From positions 124,001-188,000 of the forward strand of contig NZ_JAHSTU010000006.1 in assembly GCF_019145495.1 (NCBI RefSeq): a stretch of 64,000 nt of DNA, given 5' to 3'. The first letter of the stretch is position 1; each line of letters opens with the position of its first letter. Source of the DNA: Pseudomonas azerbaijanoccidentalis. GTDB taxonomy: Bacteria; Pseudomonadota; Gammaproteobacteria; Pseudomonadales; Pseudomonadaceae. Shown here piece by piece: positions 25,997-34,107 of this stretch. Both the position numbers and the translations under genes were made by a program. The notes beneath the pieces were generated by a model. It did not search any database. It was not told where the DNA came from and saw only the letters and a list, made by a program, of their open reading frames with translations.

Positions 25997-27280
25997 TCAG
26001 ATGACAATGCGCAGGCACTGGCCCGCGTGATACAGCGAAAAACCCGCCTCATACAGACAACTGCGCAACCCCACCCCGGCCAATGGCTGCATGGGCGCGA
26101 AGGGAATCGGTAGCGCCTGAGGATTTCCGTTACACAGGTAATCGGCGAACGCTTTACCGACCACCGTTCCCGTCGTCACGCCGCGACCGTTGTAACCGGT
26201 GACTGCCACCAAACCGGGCGCCGGCTCGAACAAGCGCATCAAATGATCAGGGGTAAATGCGATGCAACCGGTCCATGTGCATTCCCATTCCACGGGCTTG
26301 AGATAAGGGAAGTAATGCTGCTGCACCCGGTCGGCCCAGGCTTTGAGGAACCAGGCCGGCTTCTGATTGCCATTACCCAGACTGCCCAGCAACAGGCGAC
26401 CGTCCTTGTCCCGACGGATGCTGCTGAGCACTTGCCGGGTGTCCCAGGAACCCTGGCCACCGGGCAGGATTTGCTGTGCGGCGTCCTCAGTCAGCGGCAC
26501 CGATGCGACCTGATAGTAATAACCAGGGAAGAAATTGCGCCGCAACTCCGTCCAGTCGCCTTCGGTATAAGCGTTGGAAGCGATCACTACTTTCTCGGCC
26601 ATCACCGAACCCTGAGCGGTTTGCACCGACCAGCGATGGCCTTGGCGTTCGAGTCGGGTCACCGGGGAATGATCGAATAATTGACCGCCAAGACCGATGG
26701 CCGCTTTGGCCAGCCCCGTGGTGTAGGCCATCGGGTTAAGCGTGCCGGCACGGCGATCGAGCAGCGCGGCGGCTATTTTTTTTGTGCCGGTGGCTTGTTC
26801 GCAAGCCTGACCGGTGAGCAGTTCCACCGGCGCTCCACGGCGTTTCCATTGTTCTTCACGGCTGCGCAAATCGGCTTCGCCACGGGCGTTGTGCGCCATG
26901 TGCAGCGTGCCTTCGCGACGCAACTGGCAATCGATGTTGTATTTGTCCACAAGGCTGAACACCAGGGAAGGTGCCGCCCCCAGCATGCGGTTGAGCTGGC
27001 TGCCGACATCGGTGCCAAACCCGGCTTCGATCTCGTCCGGGGGAATCCACATCCCGGCATTGACCAGCCCGACGTTGCGCCCCGAGCCGCCATGACCGGC
27101 GCGATGGGCTTCCAGTACACAGACGGTTTTGCCTTGTTCCAGCAGATGCACCGCCGCCGACAACCCGGTAAAACCGGCGCCGATGACGCAAACATCCACT
27201 GTCACTTCACCTTTGAGCGCCGCGTTATCGGGCCTTTGCGGCGTCAGTTTTTCCCACAGACACTCTTCGCGTAACGGCAT
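25997..27280 (-). CDS. amaA: L-pipecolate oxidase (FAD-dependent, DadA/DAO family)
   Basis: A 427-residue flavoprotein. The FAD dinucleotide motif is VCVIGAGFTGLSAA (about 31-44), GHGGSGRNVGLVNAGMW is a DAO-family loop, and GYNGRGVTTGTVVG is the C-terminal FAD contact. In P. putida AmaA oxidises L-pipecolate to delta1-piperideine-6-carboxylate in D-lysine catabolism. The assignment rests on the neighbouring amaB and the divergent LysR gene, the same trio as in P. putida. GGAG upstream supports the start. The 145-bp gap after amaB holds a REP pair. Confidence 0.82.
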   Translation of the reverse strand: MPLREECLWEKLTPQRPDNAALKGEVTVDVCVIGAGFTGLSAAVHLLEQGKTVCVLEAHRAGHGGSGRNVGLVNAGMWIPPDEIEAGFGTDVGSQLNRMLGAAPSLVFSLVDKYNIDCQLRREGTLHMAHNARGEADLRSREEQWKRRGAPVELLTGQACEQATGTKKIAAALLDRRAGTLNPMAYTTGLAKAAIGLGGQLFDHSPVTRLERQGHRWSVQTAQGSVMAEKVVIASNAYTEGDWTELRRNFFPGYYYQVASVPLTEDAAQQILPGGQGSWDTRQVLSSIRRDKDGRLLLGSLGNGNQKPAWFLKAWADRVQQHYFPYLKPVEWECTWTGCIAFTPDHLMRLFEPAPGLVAVTGYNGRGVTTGTVVGKAFADYLCNGNPQALPIPFAPMQPLAGVGLRSCLYEAGFSLYHAGQCLRIVI

Positions 27281-27324
27281 TGCCAGACTCCAACAGAAAC
27301 CTAACCAACCTCGTTGTCGCCACC

Positions 27325-27405
27325 AAAAGATCGCAGCCTGCGGCAGCTCCTACAAAATCGCAGCCAGACACAGCCCCGTAGGAGCTGCCGAAGGCTGCGA
27401 TCTTT
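27325..27405. repeat. REP pair, family A
   Basis: AAAAGATCGCAGCCTGCGGC-AGCTCCTACA with the inverted CGTAGGAGCTGCCGAAGGCT-GCGATC; an extra AATCGCAGCC fragment lies in the spacer. It is between amaB and amaA. Confidence 0.85.
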
Positions 27406-27424
27406 CCAGCGTCACAATCAATAT

Positions 27425-28915
27425 TTAATCGAAGGTAATGCCCTGCGCCAACGGCAACTCCAGCGAATAGTTCACGGTGTTGGTCTGGCGACGCATGTAG
27501 CCGCGCCATGCGTCGGAGCCCGACTCACGACCGCCACCGGTTTCTTTCTCGCCACCAAACGCGCCGCCGATTTCCGCACCGCTCGGGCCGATGTTGACGT
27601 TGGCGATGCCGCAGTCACTGCCCACTGCCGACATGAACTGCTCGGCTTCACGCACGTCGGTGGTGAAGATGCACGAAGACAGGCCTTGCGGCACGGCGTT
27701 GTTCAAACGCAGGGCTTCGTTGAAATCGCTGTAGCCAACCACGTACAGGATCGGCGCGAAGGTTTCGTGGCAAACCACATCGCTCTGCTCCGGCATTTCG
27801 ACGATGGCCGGCGCTACGTAATAGGCATTCGGGAACTTGTCTTCGAGCTGACGCTTGCCGCCAAACACCCGGCCGCCTTCGCTCAGGGCCTGTTCCAGCG
27901 CGTCCTGCATGTTCTCGAAGCTTTGCTTGTCGATCAGCGGGCCGATCAGGTTGCCTTCCAGCGGATGGCCGATGCGCACCTTCGAATAGGCCGCTTTGAG
28001 GCGAGTGACGATTTCTTCTTTGACCGACTCATGGGCGATCAGGCGACGCAACGTGGTGCAACGCTGACCGGCGGTGCCGACGGCGCTGAACAGAATGGCG
28101 CGAACGGCCATGTCCAGATCGGCGCTTGGGCCGAGGATCATTGCGTTGTTGCCGCCCAGTTCCAGAATGCTGCGGGCGAAGCGTGCGGCGATTTTCGGCG
28201 CCACTTCGCGGCCCATGCGGGTGCTGCCGGTGGCGCTGACCAGTGCGACACGCGGGTCATCGACCAGAGCTTCGCCGGCATCGCGACCACCAATAATCAC
28301 TTGGCTCAGGTGCGGTGGCGCGTCGCTGAAGTTCTTCAGCACGCGATCGAACAGCGCCTGGCAGGCCAGTGCGGTCAGCGGGGTTTTTTCCGACGGTTTC
28401 CAGATCACCGGGTTACCGCAGACCAGCGCCAGCGTGGCGTTCCAGGCCCAGACCGCGACCGGGAAGTTGAACGCACTGATCACACCAACGACGCCCAGTG
28501 GGTGCCAGGTTTCGCGCATGTGGTGGCCAGGACGCTCGGAGGCGATGGTCAAACCGTACAACTGACGGGAAAGGCCGACCGCGAAGTCGCAGATGTCGAT
28601 CATTTCCTGAACTTCACCCAGGCCTTCCTGCGTGATCTTGCCGGCCTCCCATGACACCAGCTCGCCCAGATCGGCTTTGTATTCACGCAGGATGTCACCC
28701 AGTTGCCGCACCAATTCGCCACGGCGTGGCGCCGGAACCTTGCGCCACAGTTCGAACGCATGATCTGCGCGACTGATGTGCTGCTCGACTTCAGCAGCAC
28801 CTTCCCAGTTCACGGCGGCGATGCGACTGCCGTCGATTGGCGAATGCACCGGCACTTTGCCGTTCTGGTACAGGGCCGGGTTCACACCAAGACGATCAAG
28901 CAATGCGGCAACCAT
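27425..28915 (-). CDS. amaB: delta1-piperideine-6-carboxylate (2-aminoadipate semialdehyde) dehydrogenase
   Basis: A 496-residue ALDH7-type aldehyde dehydrogenase. VISAFNFPVAVWAWN lies at the substrate channel and IWKPSEKTPLTA binds NAD. The catalytic Glu is in ILELGGNNAM and the catalytic Cys in GTAGQRCTTLRR. In Pseudomonas AmaB converts the semialdehyde/P6C to 2-aminoadipate. GGAGTG lies five bases before the ATG. It precedes amaA on the same strand and is divergent from the LysR gene at 29092. Confidence 0.87.
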   Translation of the reverse strand: MVAALLDRLGVNPALYQNGKVPVHSPIDGSRIAAVNWEGAAEVEQHISRADHAFELWRKVPAPRRGELVRQLGDILREYKADLGELVSWEAGKITQEGLGEVQEMIDICDFAVGLSRQLYGLTIASERPGHHMRETWHPLGVVGVISAFNFPVAVWAWNATLALVCGNPVIWKPSEKTPLTALACQALFDRVLKNFSDAPPHLSQVIIGGRDAGEALVDDPRVALVSATGSTRMGREVAPKIAARFARSILELGGNNAMILGPSADLDMAVRAILFSAVGTAGQRCTTLRRLIAHESVKEEIVTRLKAAYSKVRIGHPLEGNLIGPLIDKQSFENMQDALEQALSEGGRVFGGKRQLEDKFPNAYYVAPAIVEMPEQSDVVCHETFAPILYVVGYSDFNEALRLNNAVPQGLSSCIFTTDVREAEQFMSAVGSDCGIANVNIGPSGAEIGGAFGGEKETGGGRESGSDAWRGYMRRQTNTVNYSLELPLAQGITFD

Positions 28916-29091
28916 GGGTCACTCCTTCAAGCAAAAAACGGAACGGGTGCAGCCGGAAAATCACGGCTGATCAGACCTGTAGTTTTAGCGCCCCCGAGGT
29001 TACTCAACAAACGACCATTAAGAGAGATATCATTCCGTTTATTCATGCTGTGCATTGTTGGCAATAAAGAGACAAGAACAAAGGACCGCCC

Positions 29092-30000
29092 ATGCTGAAC
29101 AAACGCTATTTGCCATCGATCGCTGCACTGCAGTGTTTCGAAGCCGTGACCCGGCATTTGAGCTTCACGCGGGCCGCCGAAGAACTGAACCTGACCCAGA
29201 GCGCCGTCAGCAAGCAGGTGGCGCAACTGGAAGAACTGTTGCAGCACCTGCTGTTTCGTCGGGTGCGCCGCCGCCTGCAAATGACGCCGGCGGGGGATCT
29301 GTACCTGGTCGAGGTACGAAAAATCCTCACGCAGGTCGAGATGTCGACCCATTACCTGCGTTCCTACGGCGGCGAGACCGAGGTCTTGCGCGTTTCGACG
29401 CCGTCGACCTTTGGCGCACGTTGGCTGGTCCCACGCCTTAAAGGCTGGCGGCTACGTCATCCATCGATCCATCTGGATTTGTGCAACGAACAGGAAGCCG
29501 ACGATCTGCTGCAAGGTCGCAGCGACCTGGCGTTCTATTTCGGCCAGGGCTCAAGGCCAGGCACCGAATGCCTGAAGCTGTTCAGCGAAGAGCTTGTGCC
29601 TGTGTGCGCCCCCGGCAGTCTGCCGGACACACCGTTTACCGACCCGACGCAACTCACGGACCTGGTTCTGCTGCAAAACGCGTCCAGGCCCCAGGCGTGG
29701 CATGACTGGTTCGACAGTCAGGGCTATCACACCGAGCACAGCTACCACGGCCCGCGCTTTGAAACCTTTTACATGTGCATCCGCGCAGCCCAGGTCGGCT
29801 GTGGCGTGGCGTTGCTGCCGCGGTTTCTGGTGGAGGAGGAACTGGCGGATGGCAAACTGGTCATTCCCTGGCAGCATGCGATGCCCAGCACCGATGCCTA
29901 TTACCTGGCGTATCCGGAGCATTCGGCGGAAGTACCCAAGGTGCGGGATTTTGTGAAGTGGATGCTGGAGCAGGTTGATAGCCAACCCTCCACAGACTAA
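29092..30000 (+). CDS. LysR-family regulator next to amaAB
   Basis: A 302-residue LysR protein. The N-terminal HTH (SIAALQCFEAVTRHLSFTRA, then SAVSKQVAQLE) is followed by an effector domain. Its GcvA-like C-terminal region includes GVALLPRFLVEEELADGKL. The 176-bp divergent gap to amaB makes amaBA the probable target, with a lysine-pathway intermediate as likely inducer (inference). AAAGGAC lies upstream of the ATG. Confidence 0.88.
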   Translation: MLNKRYLPSIAALQCFEAVTRHLSFTRAAEELNLTQSAVSKQVAQLEELLQHLLFRRVRRRLQMTPAGDLYLVEVRKILTQVEMSTHYLRSYGGETEVLRVSTPSTFGARWLVPRLKGWRLRHPSIHLDLCNEQEADDLLQGRSDLAFYFGQGSRPGTECLKLFSEELVPVCAPGSLPDTPFTDPTQLTDLVLLQNASRPQAWHDWFDSQGYHTEHSYHGPRFETFYMCIRAAQVGCGVALLPRFLVEEELADGKLVIPWQHAMPSTDAYYLAYPEHSAEVPKVRDFVKWMLEQVDSQPSTD

Positions 30001-30090
30001 TCCTGACCTGTAGCAGCTGTGTAGAAATCGCTGGCAATCCCCACTGCTGATATGCCCCACTAGCTCTATTGAATGTGGAGAATCCCCGTT

Positions 30091-31314
30091 ATGAGCGAGA
30101 GTGTGTTTGCCGATCGCATCGTGCAGAACCTGCTCGACACCGACTTCTACAAACTGACGATGATGCAGGCGGTGCTGCACAACTACCCGAACGTTGAAGT
30201 CGAATGGGAGTTTCGTTGCCGTAACAGTGAGGATTTGCGCCCGTACCTGGCGGAGATCCGCTATCAGATCGAGCGTCTGTCGGAATTGAGTCTGAGCGCC
30301 GATCAGTTAGGCTTCCTGGAGCGCATCAGCTTCCTGAAACCCGACTTCCTGCGTTTTCTCGGGCTGTTCCGCTTCAACCTGCGCTACGTCCACACCGGCA
30401 TCGAAAACGGCGAATTGTTCATCCGGCTGCGTGGCCCGTGGCTGCATGTGATTTTGTTCGAAGTGCCGTTGCTGGCCATCGTCAGTGAAGTGCGCAACCG
30501 ATATCGTTACCGTGAAATCGTCCTCGAACAAGCGCGCGAGCAGCTTTATCGCAAGTTCGACTGGCTGACAGCCAACGCCAGCAGCGACGAATTATCGGAG
30601 TTGCAGGTCGCCGATTTCGGCACCCGTCGGCGCTTTTCATACCGTGTGCAGGAAGAAGTGGTGAACGTGCTCAAGCACGACTTCCCCGGCCGTTTCGTTG
30701 GCACCAGCAACGTGCACCTGTCCCGGGAACTGGACATGAAGCCGCTGGGCACCATGGCCCACGAATGGATCATGGCTCACCAGCAACTGGGCCCGCGGCT
30801 GATCGACAGTCAGATTGCCGCCCTCGATTGCTGGGTCCGCGAATACCGTGGTTTGCTCGGGATTGCGCTCACCGACTGCATCACCATGGATGCCTTCCTC
30901 GGCGATTTCGATCTGTTTTTCGCCAAGCTTTTCGACGGTTTGCGCCATGACTCCGGCGATCCTGTGGTCTGGGCAGAAAAAGCCATTGCCCACTATCACA
31001 AGCTCGGCATCGACCCGATGAGCAAGACGCTGACCTTCTCCGACAGCCTGACGCTGCCCAAGTCGCTGGAGATATTCCGGGCGCTGCGTGGTCGGATCAA
31101 TGTCAGCTTCGGCATCGGCACCAACCTGACCTGTGACATTCCCGGTGTCGAACCGATGAGCATCGTGCTTAAAATGACCGCCTGCAACGGCCAGCCGGTG
31201 GCGAAGATCTCCGACGAGCCAGGCAAGACTCACTGCAAAGACCCGAATTTCGTCGCCTATTTGCGACACGTTTTCCAGGTTCCTGCCTCATCCAGTCTAT
31301 CTAGCAAGGAGTGA
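30091..31314 (+). CDS. pncB: nicotinate phosphoribosyltransferase
   Basis: A 407-residue NAPRTase: NLLDTDFYKLTMMQAVLHNYP at the N-terminus, EFRCRNSEDLRPY, the active-site His segment GTMAHEWIMAHQQLGP (site of transient phosphorylation), HDSGDPVVW for phosphoribosyl binding, and FGIGTNLT near the end. It makes nicotinate mononucleotide in the Preiss-Handler NAD salvage route. The ATG at 30091 has TGGAG upstream; the frame from 30073 is an overcall. nadE follows four bases after its stop. Confidence 0.94.
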   Translation: MSESVFADRIVQNLLDTDFYKLTMMQAVLHNYPNVEVEWEFRCRNSEDLRPYLAEIRYQIERLSELSLSADQLGFLERISFLKPDFLRFLGLFRFNLRYVHTGIENGELFIRLRGPWLHVILFEVPLLAIVSEVRNRYRYREIVLEQAREQLYRKFDWLTANASSDELSELQVADFGTRRRFSYRVQEEVVNVLKHDFPGRFVGTSNVHLSRELDMKPLGTMAHEWIMAHQQLGPRLIDSQIAALDCWVREYRGLLGIALTDCITMDAFLGDFDLFFAKLFDGLRHDSGDPVVWAEKAIAHYHKLGIDPMSKTLTFSDSLTLPKSLEIFRALRGRINVSFGIGTNLTCDIPGVEPMSIVLKMTACNGQPVAKISDEPGKTHCKDPNFVAYLRHVFQVPASSSLSSKE

Positions 31315-31318
31315 ATTC

Positions 31319-32146
31319 ATGCAAGCCGTACAGCGTGAGATTGCTGAGCAGCTCAAGGTTCAACCGCCGTTCGCCGACGACGCCGCCCTCGAGGCAGAAG
31401 TCGCCCGTCGGATCACCTTCATTCAGGATTGCCTGATCAATTCCGGGCTCAAGACGCTGGTGCTGGGCATCAGCGGTGGCGTCGACTCGCTGACGGCCGG
31501 CCTGCTGGCCCAGCGTGCCATGCGTGAATTGCGTCAGCGCACCGGTGACGGCAGCTACAAGTTCATCGCCGTGCGCCTGCCGTACGAAACCCAGTTCGAT
31601 GAACACGACGCCCAGGCTTCGGTAGATTTCATCAAGCCAGACGAGCGCCACACCGTGAACATCGGCCCGGCGGTCAAATCCCTGGCCAATGAAGTGGCGG
31701 CGTTCGAAGGCAAGCATGCGGTCTCGGTGGATTTCGTGCTCGGCAACACCAAGGCACGGATGCGCATGGTCGCCCAGTACACCATCGCCGGCGCAGCCCA
31801 CGGCCTGGTGATCGGTACCGACCACGCGGCGGAAGCGGTGATGGGTTTCTTCACCAAGTTTGGAGATGGCGCCTGCGACCTGGCACCTTTGAGTGGGCTG
31901 GTGAAAAACCAGGTCCGGGCGATTGCCCGCAGCTTCGGCGCCCCGGAATCACTGGTGGAAAAAGTCCCGACCGCCGACCTCGAAGACCTGTCGCCGGGTA
32001 AACCGGACGAAGCTTCCCACGGCGTGACCTATGCCGAGATCGATGCGTTCCTGCACGGTCAGCCGGTGCGTGAGGAAGCGTTCAAGATCATTTGCGATAC
32101 GTACAACAAGACCCATCACAAGCGCGTGATGCCGTTTGCGCCTTGA
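31319..32146 (+). CDS. nadE: ammonia-dependent NAD+ synthetase
   Basis: A 275-residue N-type ATP pyrophosphatase with the PP-loop SGGVDS at about 52-57 and VIGTDHAAEAVMGFFTKFGDG and KVPTADLEDLSPGKPDE in the deamido-NAD site. There is no glutaminase domain, so it uses ammonia. It catalyses the last step of NAD synthesis. AAGGAG in the pncB tail forms its ribosome-binding site: pncB-nadE is an operon for NAD salvage. Confidence 0.94.
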   Translation: MQAVQREIAEQLKVQPPFADDAALEAEVARRITFIQDCLINSGLKTLVLGISGGVDSLTAGLLAQRAMRELRQRTGDGSYKFIAVRLPYETQFDEHDAQASVDFIKPDERHTVNIGPAVKSLANEVAAFEGKHAVSVDFVLGNTKARMRMVAQYTIAGAAHGLVIGTDHAAEAVMGFFTKFGDGACDLAPLSGLVKNQVRAIARSFGAPESLVEKVPTADLEDLSPGKPDEASHGVTYAEIDAFLHGQPVREEAFKIICDTYNKTHHKRVMPFAP

Positions 32147-32168
32147 GCCCCCTGCCTACGTAAATGCT

Positions 32169-32250
32169 GGTAGGAGCTGTCGAGTGAAACGAGGCTGCGA
32201 TCTTTTGATTTTAAAGACCAAAAGATCGCAGCCTGCGGCAGCTCCTACAA
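32169..32250. repeat. REP pair, family A
   Basis: GGTAGGAGCTGTCGAGTGAA...GGCTGCGATC and the inverted AAAAGATCGCAGCCTGCGGC-AGCTCCTACA, just upstream of a terminator. Confidence 0.85.
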
Positions 32251-32254
32251 GCGC

Positions 32255-32285
32255 AAAAAAAAGCGTCCACACAGGACGCTTTTTT
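32255..32285. terminator. bidirectional terminator between nadE and azu
   Basis: The stem AAAGCGTCC / GGACGCTTT around loop ACACA is flanked by A8 and T6 runs, so it can stop both pncB-nadE (plus) and azu (minus). Confidence 0.9.
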
Positions 32286-32300
32286 ATGACCGCAATTCGA

Positions 32301-32747
32301 TTACTTCAGGGTAACGGTGCCTTTCATCATCGAGATGTGGCCCGGGAACGAGCAGAAGAAACCGTACTTCTCATTGGCATCCAGCTTCGACACGTCGAAG
32401 GTCACCGAGTCGGTTTCCTTGGCGCCGATCACTTTGGTGTGCGCGATTACGCGGGTATCGCCTTCTTTCAGGTACTGCTTGTCGATGCCAGCGCTCAAGC
32501 CGTCGGTGGCGATCGGCTGCATGTCGGCTTCTTTACTCAACACCCAGTTATGGCCCATGACGTTTTTCGGCAAGCTGCCGGAATGGGTCAGTTCGACGGT
32601 GAAAGTCTTGCAGCTCTTGTCGATCTCAATGGCCTTGGTGTTGAAGGACATTTGGTCGGTGGAGTCAACGGTGACTTTGCACTCGGCAGCCATCAATTGG
32701 CTGCTGGCCAGCGTCAACAGGGATACCGCAACAAGTTTGGCAAACAT
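32301..32747 (-). CDS. azu: azurin (blue copper protein)
   Basis: A 148-residue precursor: signal peptide 1-20 (ending SSQLMA) and a 128-residue mature azurin starting AECKVTV. The mature copper ligands are His46 (MGHNWVL), Cys112, His117 and Met121 (FFCSFPGHISMMKG), and Cys3-Cys26 can form the usual disulfide. It is a periplasmic one-electron carrier of respiratory/denitrifying and oxidative-stress pathways. GGAGA precedes the ATG. Possible regulatory sites lie ~75-100 bp upstream. Confidence 0.96.
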   Translation of the reverse strand: MFAKLVAVSLLTLASSQLMAAECKVTVDSTDQMSFNTKAIEIDKSCKTFTVELTHSGSLPKNVMGHNWVLSKEADMQPIATDGLSAGIDKQYLKEGDTRVIAHTKVIGAKETDSVTFDVSKLDANEKYGFFCSFPGHISMMKGTVTLK

Positions 32748-32820
32748 GGTGAATCTCCAAGGCAGGGTTAACGAAAAATGCGAATGGACAGAAGACTGCC
32801 TGAAAACTTCGCAAGTTCAT

Positions 32821-32834
32821 ATGACTTGAATCAA
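32821..32834 (-). promoter_or_regulatory. degenerate ANR/DNR (FNR-type) half-palindrome upstream of azu
   Basis: Read on the azu strand it is TTGATTCAAGTCAT; the left half TTGAT is exact and the right half (GTCAT versus ATCAA) is poor. Azurin genes of P. aeruginosa are known to respond to ANR. The match alone is weak. Confidence 0.3.
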
Positions 32835-32837
32835 AAA

Positions 32838-32847
32838 TTGTATACAA
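32838..32847. promoter_or_regulatory. perfect palindrome TTGTATACAA (GntR-type operator candidate)
   Basis: This 10-bp inverted repeat lies 91-100 bp before the azu start. TTGTATACAA resembles operators of FCD-class GntR regulators. No GntR gene lies nearby, so the regulator would act in trans. Confidence 0.3.
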
Positions 32848-32941
32848 CTTTCGGGCTATGAGACCTATCGAAAGAATCTACCAGCCAGGCGTCTAGTCCG
32901 GCCCTATGATCACGCCACCCCCCTTTATCGGAGTGTCTGTC

Positions 32942-33031
32942 ATGTCCGTCAACAGCCTGTTGTGCAGTTTGCTCGCCGCCTATGCCTGTGGCGCCAGCGG
33001 CACCTGTGAAACGCCCAAACGGGAAGTTTAG
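32942..33031 (+). CDS. possible 29-residue small protein
   Basis: The frame ATG...TAG encodes MSVNSLLCSLLAAYACGASG followed by TCETPKREV. CGGAG lies 10 bases upstream of the ATG. The first ~20 residues are hydrophobic with three Cys at 8, 16 and 22, resembling a tiny membrane or exported peptide. It precedes the LOG gene by 60 bp on the same strand. No family is recognised, and it could be a chance ORF. Confidence 0.35.
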   Translation: MSVNSLLCSLLAAYACGASGTCETPKREV

Positions 33032-33091
33032 CCCTTGGAGCGCGGAGCGCCTGCCTTTACTCTGTGGCCCTGATCGACCGTGGAGTAAGGC

Positions 33092-33679
33092 ATGTCTTTA
33101 GCATCCGTATGTGTATTTTGTGGTGCCAGCACCGGCACCCATCCGGCTTATCGTGAAGCGGCTGTCGCTTTGGGCCAAGCCCTGGCCGAACGCAAGCTGA
33201 CCCTGGTTTATGGCGGCGGCGCCGTGGGCCTGATGGGCATCGTGGCCGACGCGGCCCTGGCGGCGGGTGGCGAAGTGATCGGCATCATTCCGCAGAGCCT
33301 TAAAGACAAGGAAATCGGCCATAGCGGCCTGACTCGCCTGGAAGTGGTCGACGGCATGCATGCGCGCAAGGCGCGGATGGCTGAACTCAGCGACGCGTTC
33401 ATCGCCCTGCCCGGCGGCCTCGGCACCCTGGAAGAGCTGTTCGAAGTCTGGACCTGGGGCCAACTCGGCTACCACGGCAAACCGCTGGGCCTGCTGGAAG
33501 TGAACGGTTTATACAGCAAACTCACCGGTTTTCTTGATCACATCGTCGGCGAGGGCTTCGTTCGCGCGCCGCACCGTGACATGCTGCAGGTGAGCGAATC
33601 ACCGCAATCGTTGCTCGACGCTCTCGATAGCTGGCAGCCGAGCGTAGCGCCGAAGTGGGTCGAGCAAAAACCCGACTAA
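33092..33679 (+). CDS. LOG-family (TIGR00730) nucleotide phosphoribohydrolase
   Basis: A 195-residue Rossmann-fold protein with both family signatures: VCVFCGASTGTHPAYREAA at the N-terminus, and PGGLGTLEELFE about residues 108-119 (PGGxGTxxE catalytic/binding motif), with MHARKARMAELSDAF between. Plant and bacterial LOG enzymes release cytokinin-type bases from nucleoside 5'-monophosphates; many bacterial members act on AMP-like substrates. GGAGTAAGG sits just before the ATG. The true substrate is unknown. Confidence 0.9.
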   Translation: MSLASVCVFCGASTGTHPAYREAAVALGQALAERKLTLVYGGGAVGLMGIVADAALAAGGEVIGIIPQSLKDKEIGHSGLTRLEVVDGMHARKARMAELSDAFIALPGGLGTLEELFEVWTWGQLGYHGKPLGLLEVNGLYSKLTGFLDHIVGEGFVRAPHRDMLQVSESPQSLLDALDSWQPSVAPKWVEQKPD

Positions 33680-33747
33680 CGACTCGGCACCGATACAGGG
33701 CAGAATACGCGCCGCTCAACCTCACCTTCGACCCCAGAGGATCGCCC

Positions 33748-33927
33748 ATGGCTAAACCCAATTATTCCTTCGCCAAACGTCAGCGTGACTTGGCCAAGGA
33801 GCAGAAGAAAGAGGAAAAGCTTCAGCGCAAGAAAGCTACAGCTGAAGAAACGGCACTGAACCCTGAGGGTGAAGTGGCGGCAGAAGATGATGTTGATGCA
33901 CCGAAAGATCAGGCGCCCGACGCCTGA
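33748..33927 (+). CDS. small charged conserved protein of unknown function
   Basis: A 59-residue protein begins MAKPNYSFAKRQRDLAKEQK. The first half is strongly basic and lysine-rich, the second half acidic (EGEVAAEDDVDAPKDQAPDA). It looks helical/disordered. Proteins with this N-terminus are common in proteobacteria, but I know no function. GAGGATCGCCC precedes the ATG; the longer frame from 33655 overlaps the LOG gene and is not supported. It lies 69 bp after the LOG gene and may be co-transcribed with it. Confidence 0.75.
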   Translation: MAKPNYSFAKRQRDLAKEQKKEEKLQRKKATAEETALNPEGEVAAEDDVDAPKDQAPDA

Positions 33928-33975
33928 GAACCTCCGGGCCCGATAACCTGATCAGGCCCTACGGATCTGTGTCCA

Positions 33976-34000
33976 GGGCCGGCAGCACCACTGCCGGCCC
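33976..34000. other. perfect 10-bp hairpin
   Basis: GGGCCGGCAG-CACCA-CTGCCGGCCC forms a very stable stem 49 bp after the small charged ORF and directly abuts a REP pair. There is no T-run, so it is not a classical terminator by itself; it could stabilise or end the upstream transcript. Confidence 0.6.
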
Positions 34001-34098
34001 TGTAGGAGCTGCCGAAGGCTGCGATCTTTTGATCGCACTCTTCAATGGCCTGGAAAAGCTCAAGAGCAAAAGATCGCAGCCTTCGGCAACTCCTACAA
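34001..34098. repeat. REP pair, family A
   Basis: TGTAGGAGCTGCCGAAGGCT-GCGATC and the inverted AAAAGATCGCAGCCTTCGGC-AACTCCTACA around a ~38-bp spacer, between convergent genes. Confidence 0.85.
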
Positions 34099-34107
34099 GG
34101 GGCATGC

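Larger units (their letters stand above)
32748..33091. other. 344-bp region between azu and the LOG-family gene
   Basis: It holds the divergent promoter region of azu, with a perfect palindrome and a degenerate ANR-like site listed separately, and a possible 29-codon ORF at 32942-33031. No other structure was seen. Confidence 0.5.

Noticed and set aside
33655..33747. Upstream extension of the small charged protein
   Set aside because: It overlaps the end of the LOG gene; the ATG at 33748 has GAGG upstream and the conserved-looking start MAKPNYSF.
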